This document shows, piece after piece, positions 10,597-19,697 of a DNA stretch of 64,000 bases. The DNA is from an uncultured Pelagibacteraceae bacterium (GTDB lineage Bacteria; Pseudomonadota; Alphaproteobacteria; Pelagibacterales; AG-422-B15): positions 62,001 to 126,000 of the forward strand of contig CACNCV010000003.1 in assembly GCA_902619105.1 (NCBI GenBank), read 5' to 3'. Positions within the stretch are counted from its first letter, which is position 1. Each line of letters opens with the position of its first letter. The notes under the pieces were generated by a model. That model was not told where the DNA came from, ran no database searches, and was given only the letters and a program-made list of their open reading frames with translations. A program made the position numbers and the translations under genes.

Positions 10597-13002
10597 ATGA
10601 ATATTTTAAAAGTTATAAGATATTTTTTTATTCTATCTATTCTCTTCATCATTAGTTGTCTTGTTGTTTTACAATTTGGTTTATTCAGTGAAGACCTTGG
10701 ACCTGGTGAAATCACTGGAAAAATAAATACAGTTGAATTTGTTGAAGATAAGAAAAAACGACAACTTCAGGCAATGGAGTCATTAAATGAAATCCCAACA
10801 AAGCAAATATTATTTGGCGATTTACATGTTCATTCTACTTTTTCTGCGGACGCACATGCAATGAGCTTGCCTATTACTGGAGGGAATGGCGTACACCCTG
10901 TTGCAGATGCCTGTGATTTTGCAAGACACTGTTCAGCATTAGATTTTTGGTCAATTAATGATCATGCAGAAGCAACCACTCCAAAGAGATGGATGGAAAC
11001 AAAAGAAACAATTAGAAAATGTAATGCCTTGAACATTGATCCAGCAAATCCTGATTGTGTGGCATTCTTAGGTTGGGAGTGGACACAAGTCGGTGTTGTC
11101 AGAGGCAATCATTGGGGGCATCACAATGTAATTTTAAAAGAAGAAGATGATCAATTGGTACCACCTCGAGCAATCGCTTCTTTATCTGTAGCAAGACAAG
11201 CAATGACTGCAAGACCACTGCTGCCAGGAACATTATATCCTTTTGTCGATCTTGAAAATTTCAAACGTTACAATGACTTTCAACGTTATCAGGTGGAAAC
11301 AGTTAAAGTACCTGATTGTAATTTAAGAACGCCTTCAAAAGATTTACCGCTTGATTGTTACGAACAAGCGGTCACGCCACTTGATTTAGTTACTAGACTA
11401 GAAATGTATGACAGTGACTACATGGTTATACCTCATGGCCAATCATGGGGACTTTATACACCCGCCGGTTATACTCTTGATAAAAGTTTAGAGCACTCAA
11501 AAAAATTTCCCAAAATGTTTGAGCTTCTCGAAACCTACTCTGGACATGGTAATGCTGAAGAATATCGCTCTTGGCGTGGCGTTGATGTAGTCAGAAATGG
11601 CCAACAAGAATCAAGGCCTTTCACTTTTACAATGGGCGATATTGATTTAAAGCAAGGAACTTTTACCATTGAAAACCCTGATGGTTCTGAAGAAGTAATC
11701 GATATTGGAACTCAAACATGTCCTAATCCATCTGACAATTATATTCCTCAATGTTGGCAGGCTGGTAAAATAATATATGAGCGATGCATTGAAGAAGGCA
11801 CAGATGAATCCGAGTGTGCATCAAGAAGAGAAGAAACAAAACAGTCAGTGGTAGATAGGGGTCGAGCCGGTTATCAAGTTGTTCCAAAAAATACTTTCTT
11901 AGATCGTAATATTTCTGGTCAATGTACTGATTGTTATAGTCCCCCAATGAATCACGTGCCTGGCGCAAGTGCTCAATACGGTCTAGCTCTCACTAAATTC
12001 AAAGATGACGGCACTAAACATAGGTTTCGATACGGTTTTATAGGCTCAAGCGACAATCACTCTTCTGCGCCTGGAAGTGGATATAAAGAATTATTTGGAA
12101 ATAACATTGATGGAAGCGGTCCATCTACTAAATTTTTTGATAGACTGCTTCACATGGATCCTTGGTATTTTCCAAAAAGTCTAAGCCCCACTGGTAAGAA
12201 TTCAAACCCAATTAAAGACTCATACATATCTGACTCTCAACCTCAACAATATGAAATCCCAGAGTTGATTGTTGGATTTAATACAATTGAATGGGAAAAA
12301 CAAAGAGGTTTCTTCACCACAGGTGGATTAGCTGCAGTACATTCAGATGGACGTTCAAAAGAAGAAATATGGGATGCTCTTAAAAGAAAAGAAACCTATG
12401 CAACAAGTGGAACTAGAATTCTTCTATGGTTCAATATGATTAGTGGTGATAAAAAAATTCCTATGGGCTCATCTATTGAAATGTATGCTGTACCAGAATT
12501 TGAAGTCAAAGCTATGGGATCATTTGAACAAAAGCCAGGATGTCCAGAAGATGCGTATAATGCTCTTGGAGAAGACAGGGTAGATGAATTATGTTACAAC
12601 GAATGTTATAATCCAAGTGATAAAAGAAATTTTATACAACGCATTGAAGTCATAAAAGTTTTACCTCAAGAATATTCTGATCAACCAATTGATGACCGTA
12701 TAATTGATACTTGGAAAGTGCATTATTGTAATCCAGATGATGTTGGGTGTACTTTCAGATTTAAGGATGAGGATTTTCTAAAAGATCAAAAAGATGCAAG
12801 TTATTATGTCCGCGCTATTGAATTGCCATCACCTCAGATAAATGTGAAGGGCGGTGTATGCACGTTCGATGATGAAGGTAATTGTGTAAAATTTAAGTTG
12901 TGTACGCAAGACTGGAGACATCCTAGAGATATTGAAACTTGTTCTGAAATTGATGAACATCGCGCATGGTCGTCACCAATTTATGTAGATTTTCTCTCTT
13001 AA
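10597..13002 (+). CDS. DUF3604 domain-containing protein (PHP-like)
   Basis: FGDLHVHSTFSADAHAMSLP, DFWSINDHAE, FLGWEWTQVG, GFIGSSDNHSSAPG, GGLAAVHSDGRSKEEIWDALKRKETYATSGTRI. Confidence 0.9.
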   Translation: MNILKVIRYFFILSILFIISCLVVLQFGLFSEDLGPGEITGKINTVEFVEDKKKRQLQAMESLNEIPTKQILFGDLHVHSTFSADAHAMSLPITGGNGVHPVADACDFARHCSALDFWSINDHAEATTPKRWMETKETIRKCNALNIDPANPDCVAFLGWEWTQVGVVRGNHWGHHNVILKEEDDQLVPPRAIASLSVARQAMTARPLLPGTLYPFVDLENFKRYNDFQRYQVETVKVPDCNLRTPSKDLPLDCYEQAVTPLDLVTRLEMYDSDYMVIPHGQSWGLYTPAGYTLDKSLEHSKKFPKMFELLETYSGHGNAEEYRSWRGVDVVRNGQQESRPFTFTMGDIDLKQGTFTIENPDGSEEVIDIGTQTCPNPSDNYIPQCWQAGKIIYERCIEEGTDESECASRREETKQSVVDRGRAGYQVVPKNTFLDRNISGQCTDCYSPPMNHVPGASAQYGLALTKFKDDGTKHRFRYGFIGSSDNHSSAPGSGYKELFGNNIDGSGPSTKFFDRLLHMDPWYFPKSLSPTGKNSNPIKDSYISDSQPQQYEIPELIVGFNTIEWEKQRGFFTTGGLAAVHSDGRSKEEIWDALKRKETYATSGTRILLWFNMISGDKKIPMGSSIEMYAVPEFEVKAMGSFEQKPGCPEDAYNALGEDRVDELCYNECYNPSDKRNFIQRIEVIKVLPQEYSDQPIDDRIIDTWKVHYCNPDDVGCTFRFKDEDFLKDQKDASYYVRAIELPSPQINVKGGVCTFDDEGNCVKFKLCTQDWRHPRDIETCSEIDEHRAWSSPIYVDFLS

Positions 13003-13018
13003 TCAATTTTCTGGATTC

Positions 13019-13183
13019 ATGAAATTTTTAATTCCAAGCATAATATCTGTTGTCGTAGGTTCCTTGTTTAGCTGGGCATATTTGACTGCGTATGGACTCA
13101 CTATTTTATACTTTGTTTACTTATCGATGATGATTGGTGTAGTTTTTCTTGCTGCCGATGCTTGGAGGAATCGAGATAAGTGA
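13019..13183 (+). CDS. Small membrane protein (54 aa)
   Basis: ATG-TGA ORF: MKFLIPSIISVVVGSLFSWAYLTAYGLTILYFVYLSMMIGVVFLAADAWRNRDK; absent from supplied ORF track. Confidence 0.5.
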   Translation: MKFLIPSIISVVVGSLFSWAYLTAYGLTILYFVYLSMMIGVVFLAADAWRNRDK

Positions 13184-13334
13184 ATATTTAGCATTAGAAA
13201 GTTATTGCTAAATTATTGATTTTATTAAATTTTAATTTTTTTCCACACGTTGTCATATTGGCATTCAACCATAATTGTGAATCCCGCTATTTAATAAATG
13301 ATGCCGGTATCAAAAAAAAATAGGGAGAAAATAC

Positions 13335-14603
13335 ATGTTTAAAAAAGTTATACTTTATACAGTATTATTTTCATCACTATTATCCGCTAATGCTTTTGCA
13401 GCTGTCGATGACGAAACGGCATATGCTTTAAATACACTTTTGTTTTTAATTAGTGGTTTCCTAGTGATGTGGATGGCTGCTGGGTTCTGTATGTTAGAGT
13501 CTGGTTTAGTTACATCGAAAAGTGTATCTACGATAGCCGCAAAAAACATTGGCCTTTATTCAATTGCTGGAATTATGTTCTGGCTAGTAGGATATAATTT
13601 GGCCTATGGAATACCTGAAGGTGGGTACATTGGATCATTTACAGCTTGGAGTGATGGCTCTGCTATTGCTACAGGTTATTCTGATGGATCTGACTGGTTC
13701 TTTCAGATGGTTTTCTGTGCAACAACAGCATCAATTGTTTCAGGAACATTAGCTGAAAGAATAAAAATTTGGCCATTCTTTTTATTCGTAGCAATTTTAA
13801 CTGGCGTAATTTATCCAATCGAGATGGGTTGGCAATGGGGTGGTGGATGGTTATCTGCTGCTGGCTTCTCAGACTTTGCTGGTTCAACTCTTGTGCATGC
13901 AGCAGGTGGTGCTGCAGCATTAGCTGGAGCAATTGTTCTTGGTCCAAGGCTTGGAAGATTTGATAACGGTAAATTAGTACCGTTTGCGAACTCATCTATA
14001 CCCCTTGCAACTCTAGGTGTATTTATTCTATGGCTAGGTTGGTTTGGATTTAATGGTGGTTCACAGTTAGCATTAGGATCTTTTGATGATGCTACAGCTG
14101 TTGCTACAATTTACATTAACACAAACCTTGCAGCTTGTGCTGGTGTACTAGTATGTGCGGCTATCACAAGATTGGTTAGAGGTAAAACTGATGTAGTAAT
14201 GATGTTAAATGGTGCTCTTGGTGGTCTAGTCGCAATAACTGCAGAACCATTAATGCCAACACCTTTAATGGCAATCATTATTGGAGGTATTGGTGGTGCA
14301 CTAGTATTTGCTGGTACTGAATTACTTACATCATTAAAAATTGACGATGTTGTAGGAGCGATTCCAGTTCACCTAATTGCAGGTGTATGGGGTACTCTTG
14401 CCGTACCAATTACTAATCCGGATACTAGCTTTGGAACCCAATTCCTTGGCACAGCATCAATTTGTGTGTTCGTATTCGTAGTGTCCATAATCATATGGTC
14501 AATTATGAAAGCCACAATCGGTATAAGGATTAGCGAAGAAGCTGAAAAAGAAGGAACTGACGTAGCTGAGACAGGTGTTATTGCCTACTCAATTAGAGAC
14601 TAA
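13335..14603 (+). CDS. amtB: Ammonium transporter Amt/AmtB
   Basis: Signal-like N-terminus, GFCMLESGLV, GSTLVHAAGGAAALAGAIVLGPR, LGWFGFNGGS, AGVWGTLAVP. Confidence 0.95.
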   Translation: MFKKVILYTVLFSSLLSANAFAAVDDETAYALNTLLFLISGFLVMWMAAGFCMLESGLVTSKSVSTIAAKNIGLYSIAGIMFWLVGYNLAYGIPEGGYIGSFTAWSDGSAIATGYSDGSDWFFQMVFCATTASIVSGTLAERIKIWPFFLFVAILTGVIYPIEMGWQWGGGWLSAAGFSDFAGSTLVHAAGGAAALAGAIVLGPRLGRFDNGKLVPFANSSIPLATLGVFILWLGWFGFNGGSQLALGSFDDATAVATIYINTNLAACAGVLVCAAITRLVRGKTDVVMMLNGALGGLVAITAEPLMPTPLMAIIIGGIGGALVFAGTELLTSLKIDDVVGAIPVHLIAGVWGTLAVPITNPDTSFGTQFLGTASICVFVFVVSIIIWSIMKATIGIRISEEAEKEGTDVAETGVIAYSIRD

Positions 14604-14623
14604 GTTCATTCTTTTAAACTAAT

Positions 14624-14672
14624 AAAAAGGGTCCACTTTTTCCCCAATGATTATTCAAGTGGACCCTTTTTT
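14624..14672 (+). terminator. Rho-independent terminator after amtB
   Basis: AAAAAGGGTCCACTT ... AAGTGGACCCTTTTTT inverted repeat plus T-tract. Confidence 0.9.
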
Positions 14673-14714
14673 ACATTTGTATTCGTATTCTATTTCCTTT
14701 AATCTCTCCCCGTT

Positions 14715-15659
14715 ATGTCCGACACAATAAATCCATTTGAAAAGAAAAAAAAAGGTGTCTTCTTTTTTAAGTCATCTAATCCATATGAGTTTTATGATCT
14801 TCTAAATGGTAAGAACATGGATGATAAACAAGATGTTTGGGGTACACTAATTTTTCCTGAAAATGCAAAGAAACCATGTCCCCTTATTATACCCATTCAT
14901 GGTAGCGCAGGGTTAAGAGAAGGTCACCACACTCACATGGTCAATTTATTAGACGCTGGATTTGCTATTTTTAGAATACATCATTTTGAATCCAGAGGAG
15001 TTATTTCAATTGTTGAAAATCAAACAGAGGTAACCCTTGCGTCCATGATTACAGATGCCTTTCGTGCTTTAACATTAGTTTCAAAACATCCTGATGTTGA
15101 TAGCGACAAAATAGGTATCATGGGATGGAGTCTTGGTGGTAGCACAGCTTTTTATGCGGCCTGGCAACCTATTATTGATACTCTTACACAGAATGGTGAA
15201 AAGTTTGCTGCGCATTTACCTATTTACCCTGGAACGTTACTTAAGCCTGAGGATAATCGTTGGTCAGATGCTCCTATGCATGTTCTTTTTGGAGAAGATG
15301 ACGACTATACTCCTTTAAGTCTTTGTAAGAAAATGATTGAGTATATGAAGCCAGTTCGTAGTGTAGAGCTTACAACTTATCCAAATGCTCATCATTCCTT
15401 TGACTCTATCGATCCTGTTGAATTTATTCCTTATGCTATTAGGCTGAAGGATATGTTCATTGATTTAAAAATGGATGGACGACAAATTTTTACTGATGAA
15501 AACAATAATACTTTTCATTTAGACTCACTTGAAGAAAGAATGCGTCTGTTAAAAGAAACGCCAAATATTCTTGGAGCTCATGCAGGGGGTAACTGGGCAG
15601 CTCGTAAGCAATGTCATAAGGACACTGTCTCATTTTTTCAAAAACAATTTTTTTCATAA
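14715..15659 (+). CDS. Dienelactone hydrolase-family alpha/beta hydrolase
   Basis: IPIHGSAGLREG, IGIMGWSLGGSTAFYAAW nucleophile elbow, FGEDDDYTPL, PNAHHSFD. Confidence 0.8.
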   Translation: MSDTINPFEKKKKGVFFFKSSNPYEFYDLLNGKNMDDKQDVWGTLIFPENAKKPCPLIIPIHGSAGLREGHHTHMVNLLDAGFAIFRIHHFESRGVISIVENQTEVTLASMITDAFRALTLVSKHPDVDSDKIGIMGWSLGGSTAFYAAWQPIIDTLTQNGEKFAAHLPIYPGTLLKPEDNRWSDAPMHVLFGEDDDYTPLSLCKKMIEYMKPVRSVELTTYPNAHHSFDSIDPVEFIPYAIRLKDMFIDLKMDGRQIFTDENNNTFHLDSLEERMRLLKETPNILGAHAGGNWAARKQCHKDTVSFFQKQFFS

Positions 15660-15676
15660 AAATTCACTGAGCAGTA

Positions 15677-15722
15677 TTGACTCTTACCTCCACTAGTGCA
15701 ATAATTAGAACAAAACAAGAAC
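15677..15722 (+). promoter_or_regulatory. Predicted SOS promoter with LexA box (TTGACT-N17-AATAAT, then GAAC-N7-GAAC)
   Basis: -35 15677-15682, -10 15700-15705, GAACAAAACAAGAAC at 15708-15722, directly upstream of umuD ATG 15740. Confidence 0.75.
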
Positions 15723-15739
15723 AAAATAGAATTTATCCA

Positions 15740-16138
15740 ATGTTTTTAACATTTTATAAAGAAGCGGTGGAATGCGGTTTTCCTTCTCCAGCGAGAGATT
15801 TTACGGAGGGGACGATTGATCTAAATGAGGAACTTATTCCACATCCAAATGCGACTTTCATAGTCCGAGCACGCGGCGACTCTATGATTGGTTCAGGTAT
15901 TTATCCAGGAGATCTTCTCATTGTTGATCGGAGCATTAAGCCTCAAAATAACTCTATAATCATAGCAGTTTTAGATGGGGAACTGAGTGTTAAAATTTTA
16001 AAAATGGAAAATAAACAAGTTTGTTTATCATCATCTAACAAGAACTATATTGATGTTTTGGTCTCTGAAGAAATGGATTTTACCATATGGGGAGTATGCA
16101 CAAACGTTGTTCATAGTTTAAGTCCAAAGAATAGATAA
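15740..16138 (+). CDS. umuD: UmuD-like LexA-family autoprotease (Pol V accessory)
   Basis: ECGFPSPA cleavage-site region, RGDSMIGSGIYPGDLLIVDRS, ELSVKIL (Ser/Lys dyad); start moved from TTG 15677 to ATG 15740 because the SOS promoter occupies 15677-15722. Confidence 0.9.
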   Translation: MFLTFYKEAVECGFPSPARDFTEGTIDLNEELIPHPNATFIVRARGDSMIGSGIYPGDLLIVDRSIKPQNNSIIIAVLDGELSVKILKMENKQVCLSSSNKNYIDVLVSEEMDFTIWGVCTNVVHSLSPKNR

Positions 16139-16141
16139 TTA

Positions 16142-17404
16142 ATGAGAGACAAAGTTTTTGCACTAATCGATTGCAATGCATTTTATGTTTCATGTGAACG
16201 TGTTTTTAACCCGAAACTTAACAATAGACCAGTCGTAGCTCTGTCAAATAATGATGGCTGCATAATATCACGTTCCAAAGAAGCAAAGGCTCTTGGAATA
16301 AAAATGGGTGTTCCACTTTTTAAGGTGAAAGATATTGTAGAAAAAGAAAAGGTAGTTGTATTTTCTTCAAACTACACATTGTATGCAGACATGTCGCGCC
16401 GAGTAATGAATATTATTTCTAGTTCTTCTCCGTATACAGAAATATATTCAATTGATGAAGCATTTGTAGAGTTGAGCAGTTTACCGATTGATTATGAGTC
16501 TTATGCCCATCAACTGAGACAAACTATTTTACAGCATACAGGAATTCCAGTCAGCATAGGTATTGCCTCAACAAAAACCCTTGCAAAAGTTGCAAACCAT
16601 AAGGCTAAAAAAGATGATTCTTTGAACGGTGTATGTTCACTTGTGAATTATAATAATATTGACCAAATACTTGAACTAACTGAAGTGGGTGATGTATGGG
16701 GAGTAGGAAGACGTTTATCAAAAAAATTAATTAACCATGGAATACATAATGCAGAACTACTAAAGAATTGCAGTGATTCATGGATAAGAAAAATGATGAG
16801 CGTTAATGGCTTGAAAACAATTACAGAGTTAAGAGGGATTTCTTGTATTCCCCTTGAAGAATACTCAATGACAAGAAAAAGCTGCTGCACCACGAGATCA
16901 TTTGGAAAACTTCTAACAAATTTAGAAGACATAGAGCAGGCTGTCACAACTTTTGCGCGAAGAGCCGCTGAACGTATACGCTCTGAAAGCCTTGCGGCGT
17001 CTTGTGTTTCGGTCTTTGTAAGAACTAATCCTTTTGACAAAAAAAGTACTTATTATTCAAACGGAGCATCAAGAACACTTTCTCATCCAACTCACGACAG
17101 CATAACAATTATTGAAACAGCTTTATTGCTTACAAAGAGAATTTTTAAAAACAACTATCAGTATAAAAAAGCAGGTGTACTTCTTAGTGGTTTATGTGAC
17201 AAGTCAGAAATTCAAGAGACACTATTTGAAAAAAATTATAATCAAAATTCTGATCTTATGTCAGCAATTGATGCCATTAACTATCGTTATGGTCGGGATA
17301 CACTTCAGATGGCATCAGAATGTAAAGTTGGCAATTGGAAACAAAAAAGAGAAAACTGCACAAGAAACTATACAACGCAGATTGATAGATTGCTCTTAGT
17401 TTAA
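16142..17404 (+). CDS. umuC: DNA polymerase V catalytic subunit UmuC (Y-family)
   Basis: ALIDCNAFYVSCERVFNP, SIDEAFVEL, GIPVSIGIASTKTLAKVANHKAKK. Confidence 0.95.
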   Translation: MRDKVFALIDCNAFYVSCERVFNPKLNNRPVVALSNNDGCIISRSKEAKALGIKMGVPLFKVKDIVEKEKVVVFSSNYTLYADMSRRVMNIISSSSPYTEIYSIDEAFVELSSLPIDYESYAHQLRQTILQHTGIPVSIGIASTKTLAKVANHKAKKDDSLNGVCSLVNYNNIDQILELTEVGDVWGVGRRLSKKLINHGIHNAELLKNCSDSWIRKMMSVNGLKTITELRGISCIPLEEYSMTRKSCCTTRSFGKLLTNLEDIEQAVTTFARRAAERIRSESLAASCVSVFVRTNPFDKKSTYYSNGASRTLSHPTHDSITIIETALLLTKRIFKNNYQYKKAGVLLSGLCDKSEIQETLFEKNYNQNSDLMSAIDAINYRYGRDTLQMASECKVGNWKQKRENCTRNYTTQIDRLLLV

Positions 17405-18346
17405 ATTTTTATTTAGAAAGTCAGTAAATATATTATTGAGTTCATCAACAATAAATCCACCGCCACCGTGACCACCTGTAAAAACAAAACTTTCAGCCCT
17501 TGGAATTAAGTTTAAAACCTGTTCAACAGTTTTTGGATCAATTTCATCATCATCACTTGCATAGGCTACATGAATAGGAATATCAAACTGTGAGAATTTT
17601 TTATAATCAGGAATAAAGTTAGTATTTACAATATTACGTAATGAAGAAAGTAGTGATTGCTCTGTTCCAGGTAGTGTAAGTTGAGCAATATATCTGTCAA
17701 CCAAATCTCTCTGTTCAGGATTATCGGTTACCCATTGACCAGCTCTATTTTTTAAAAATGGAATTCCCAAAACTCTTAAAACAAAATTTCCCAAGATTGG
17801 AGTTTTAAGAATACTAAGTATTTTACTATTACTGTTTACTAGAGGAACTTGTAAACCGATAGCAGATACTTGATTTGGAAATTTGTTAGCGTAACTGATT
17901 GCAATTGGGGCTCCCATGGATGAACCATGTAAAATAGATTTCTTTATTTCTAAATAACTCAACAGCTCGTAAAGTTGATCCAAATAAAATTCCATGTTGT
18001 AATCAGAAACCGGTCTGTCAGAGTAACCTCTTCCATATTGATCATAACAGATTACTCTATAGCCTTTTAGACTTAATCCCTCACAGAAACCAATATATCC
18101 TTCTGAAGGTAAGGTTGCCCCATGAATAATAATTATTGCAGGATCATTTTTATTTCCATAATCCTTATAGGCTGTTTGCCCTTTAGAAAGATTGACAAAA
18201 TTATAGTCTGATTTCTCTTGATAAGATTTTAAGTCCCCTTTTTCAAAGCTGCTAAATGCATAAATAACTGTGAGAATAATTATGATGATTAAAAGTACAA
18301 GAAGTGTAATCGTAGATATACTCTGCAAAATATTCATTTTTATCAA
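17396..18346 (-). CDS. Alpha/beta hydrolase, membrane anchored
   Basis: N-terminal TM; IIIHGATLPSEG, CYDQYGRGYSDRP, ILHGSSMGAPIAISYA. Confidence 0.85.
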   Translation of the reverse strand: MIKMNILQSISTITLLVLLIIIIILTVIYAFSSFEKGDLKSYQEKSDYNFVNLSKGQTAYKDYGNKNDPAIIIIHGATLPSEGYIGFCEGLSLKGYRVICYDQYGRGYSDRPVSDYNMEFYLDQLYELLSYLEIKKSILHGSSMGAPIAISYANKFPNQVSAIGLQVPLVNSNSKILSILKTPILGNFVLRVLGIPFLKNRAGQWVTDNPEQRDLVDRYIAQLTLPGTEQSLLSSLRNIVNTNFIPDYKKFSQFDIPIHVAYASDDDEIDPKTVEQVLNLIPRAESFVFTGGHGGGGFIVDELNNIFTDFLNKNLN

Positions 18347-18432
18347 CTATAATTACTTAATAAATAAAATCAAAGTTGATCCTAATTAGCTGATTTGCTA
18401 GCATAAAGGCCAATTAAAATGGGAGATTATTA

Positions 18433-19647
18433 ATGAAAAAAACGATATTCAGTTTAATAGCAGGGGTGTTGGTCTTAGGACTGTTCTATGGTTGTGACAG
18501 ACAGTCAGATCAAGCATCTACTGACGAAATAAAAATCGGAGTAATTCTTGGATTTACAGGCCCAATTGAGTCACTCACACCAACGATGGCCAGCTCAGCT
18601 GAACTCGCAATGAAAGAAGCAAGTGACTCTGGATTACTTTTAGGTGGAGCAACAGCAAGCTCAGTCCGTGCTGACTCAACATGTGTTGATGCTGGTGCGG
18701 CAACTTCAGCCGCAGAGAGACTGGTAACTTCAGATAATGTTGCAGCAATAATGGGAGCGGATTGCTCCGGAGTTACAACTGCAATTGCAAATAATGTAGC
18801 AGTGCCTAATGGGGTAACAATGATTTCTCCATCAGCTACTTCACCGGCATTAACGGACATCGATGATAAAGGTTACTTCTTTAGAACTGCGCCATCAGAT
18901 GCAAGACAAGGGCAAGTATTAGCTCAAGTAGTTATGGATAGAGGTATCAACGAAGTTGCTGTTACTTATACTAACAATGACTACGGTAAAGGACTGTCCG
19001 ATAGTTTTGTAAATGCATTTAAAGCAATGGGTGGATCTGTTACAACGGAAGTACCTCATGAAGATGGCAAAGGTGATTACTCAGCAGAAGTATCAACACT
19101 ATCAGCGTCAGGCGCTTCAGAAGTTGCTGTTCTTGGTTACGTAGACCAAGGTGGTCGAGGAATCATTCAGAACTCAATGGAGACTGGAGCATTTTCAAGG
19201 TTTATTCTTGCCGATGGAATGATAGGTGACAGTCTGATTGAAAATGTAGATGGTGATTTAACGGGAACTTTTGGAACTTTACCAGGATCTGAGTCAGAAG
19301 GGGCAAACATGTTTAAATCAATTGCATCTTCAAACGGTATCCCAGGTGATGGACCATTTGAACCAGAGTCTTATGATGCAGCTGCTTTAATATTGCTTGC
19401 AATACAAGCAGGTAATTCTGCGGACAGATCTTCAATCGCTCAAAATGTAATGGGAGTTGCAAACGCTCCTGGAACAGAAATTTTTCCAGGTGAATTAGGC
19501 AAAGCATTGCAAATTTTAAAAGATGGAGGCCAAGTTAACTATCAAGGCGCAACAAATGTTGAGTTCTCTGATGTTGGCGAAGCTTCTGGTTCTTATAAAG
19601 AGCTTGAAATAGGTAACGGTAAATTTAATACAGTTACAGTTCGTTAA
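18433..19647 (+). CDS. Branched-chain amino acid-type ABC transporter substrate-binding lipoprotein
   Basis: Lipobox LFYGC; IKIGVILGFTGPIESLTPTMASSAELAM; periplasmic-binding-protein type 1 fold pattern. Confidence 0.9.
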   Translation: MKKTIFSLIAGVLVLGLFYGCDRQSDQASTDEIKIGVILGFTGPIESLTPTMASSAELAMKEASDSGLLLGGATASSVRADSTCVDAGAATSAAERLVTSDNVAAIMGADCSGVTTAIANNVAVPNGVTMISPSATSPALTDIDDKGYFFRTAPSDARQGQVLAQVVMDRGINEVAVTYTNNDYGKGLSDSFVNAFKAMGGSVTTEVPHEDGKGDYSAEVSTLSASGASEVAVLGYVDQGGRGIIQNSMETGAFSRFILADGMIGDSLIENVDGDLTGTFGTLPGSESEGANMFKSIASSNGIPGDGPFEPESYDAAALILLAIQAGNSADRSSIAQNVMGVANAPGTEIFPGELGKALQILKDGGQVNYQGATNVEFSDVGEASGSYKELEIGNGKFNTVTVR

Positions 19648-19666
19648 GATCTTAACATTTTAATTA

Positions 19667-19697
19667 ATAGGGGCCGAGTTTGGCCCCTATTTTTTTT
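19667..19697. terminator. Bidirectional terminator between convergent liv genes
   Basis: ATAGGGGCC-GAGTTT-GGCCCCTAT followed by T8; lies between/over converging gene ends at 19647 and 19687. Confidence 0.85.

Noticed and set aside
13230-13330. Possible sigma54 promoter (TTGGCATTC...) upstream of amtB
   Set aside because: The -12 element (TTGC-like) is not present at the required spacing; match too weak
13669-13995. Overlapping ORFs (both strands) inside amtB
   Set aside because: Q/L-rich or W/C-rich composition typical of shadow frames of a conserved membrane protein
18510-18860. 116-aa antisense ORF inside the ABC substrate-binding protein
   Set aside because: Ala/Ser/Val-rich mirror frame of a well-supported gene
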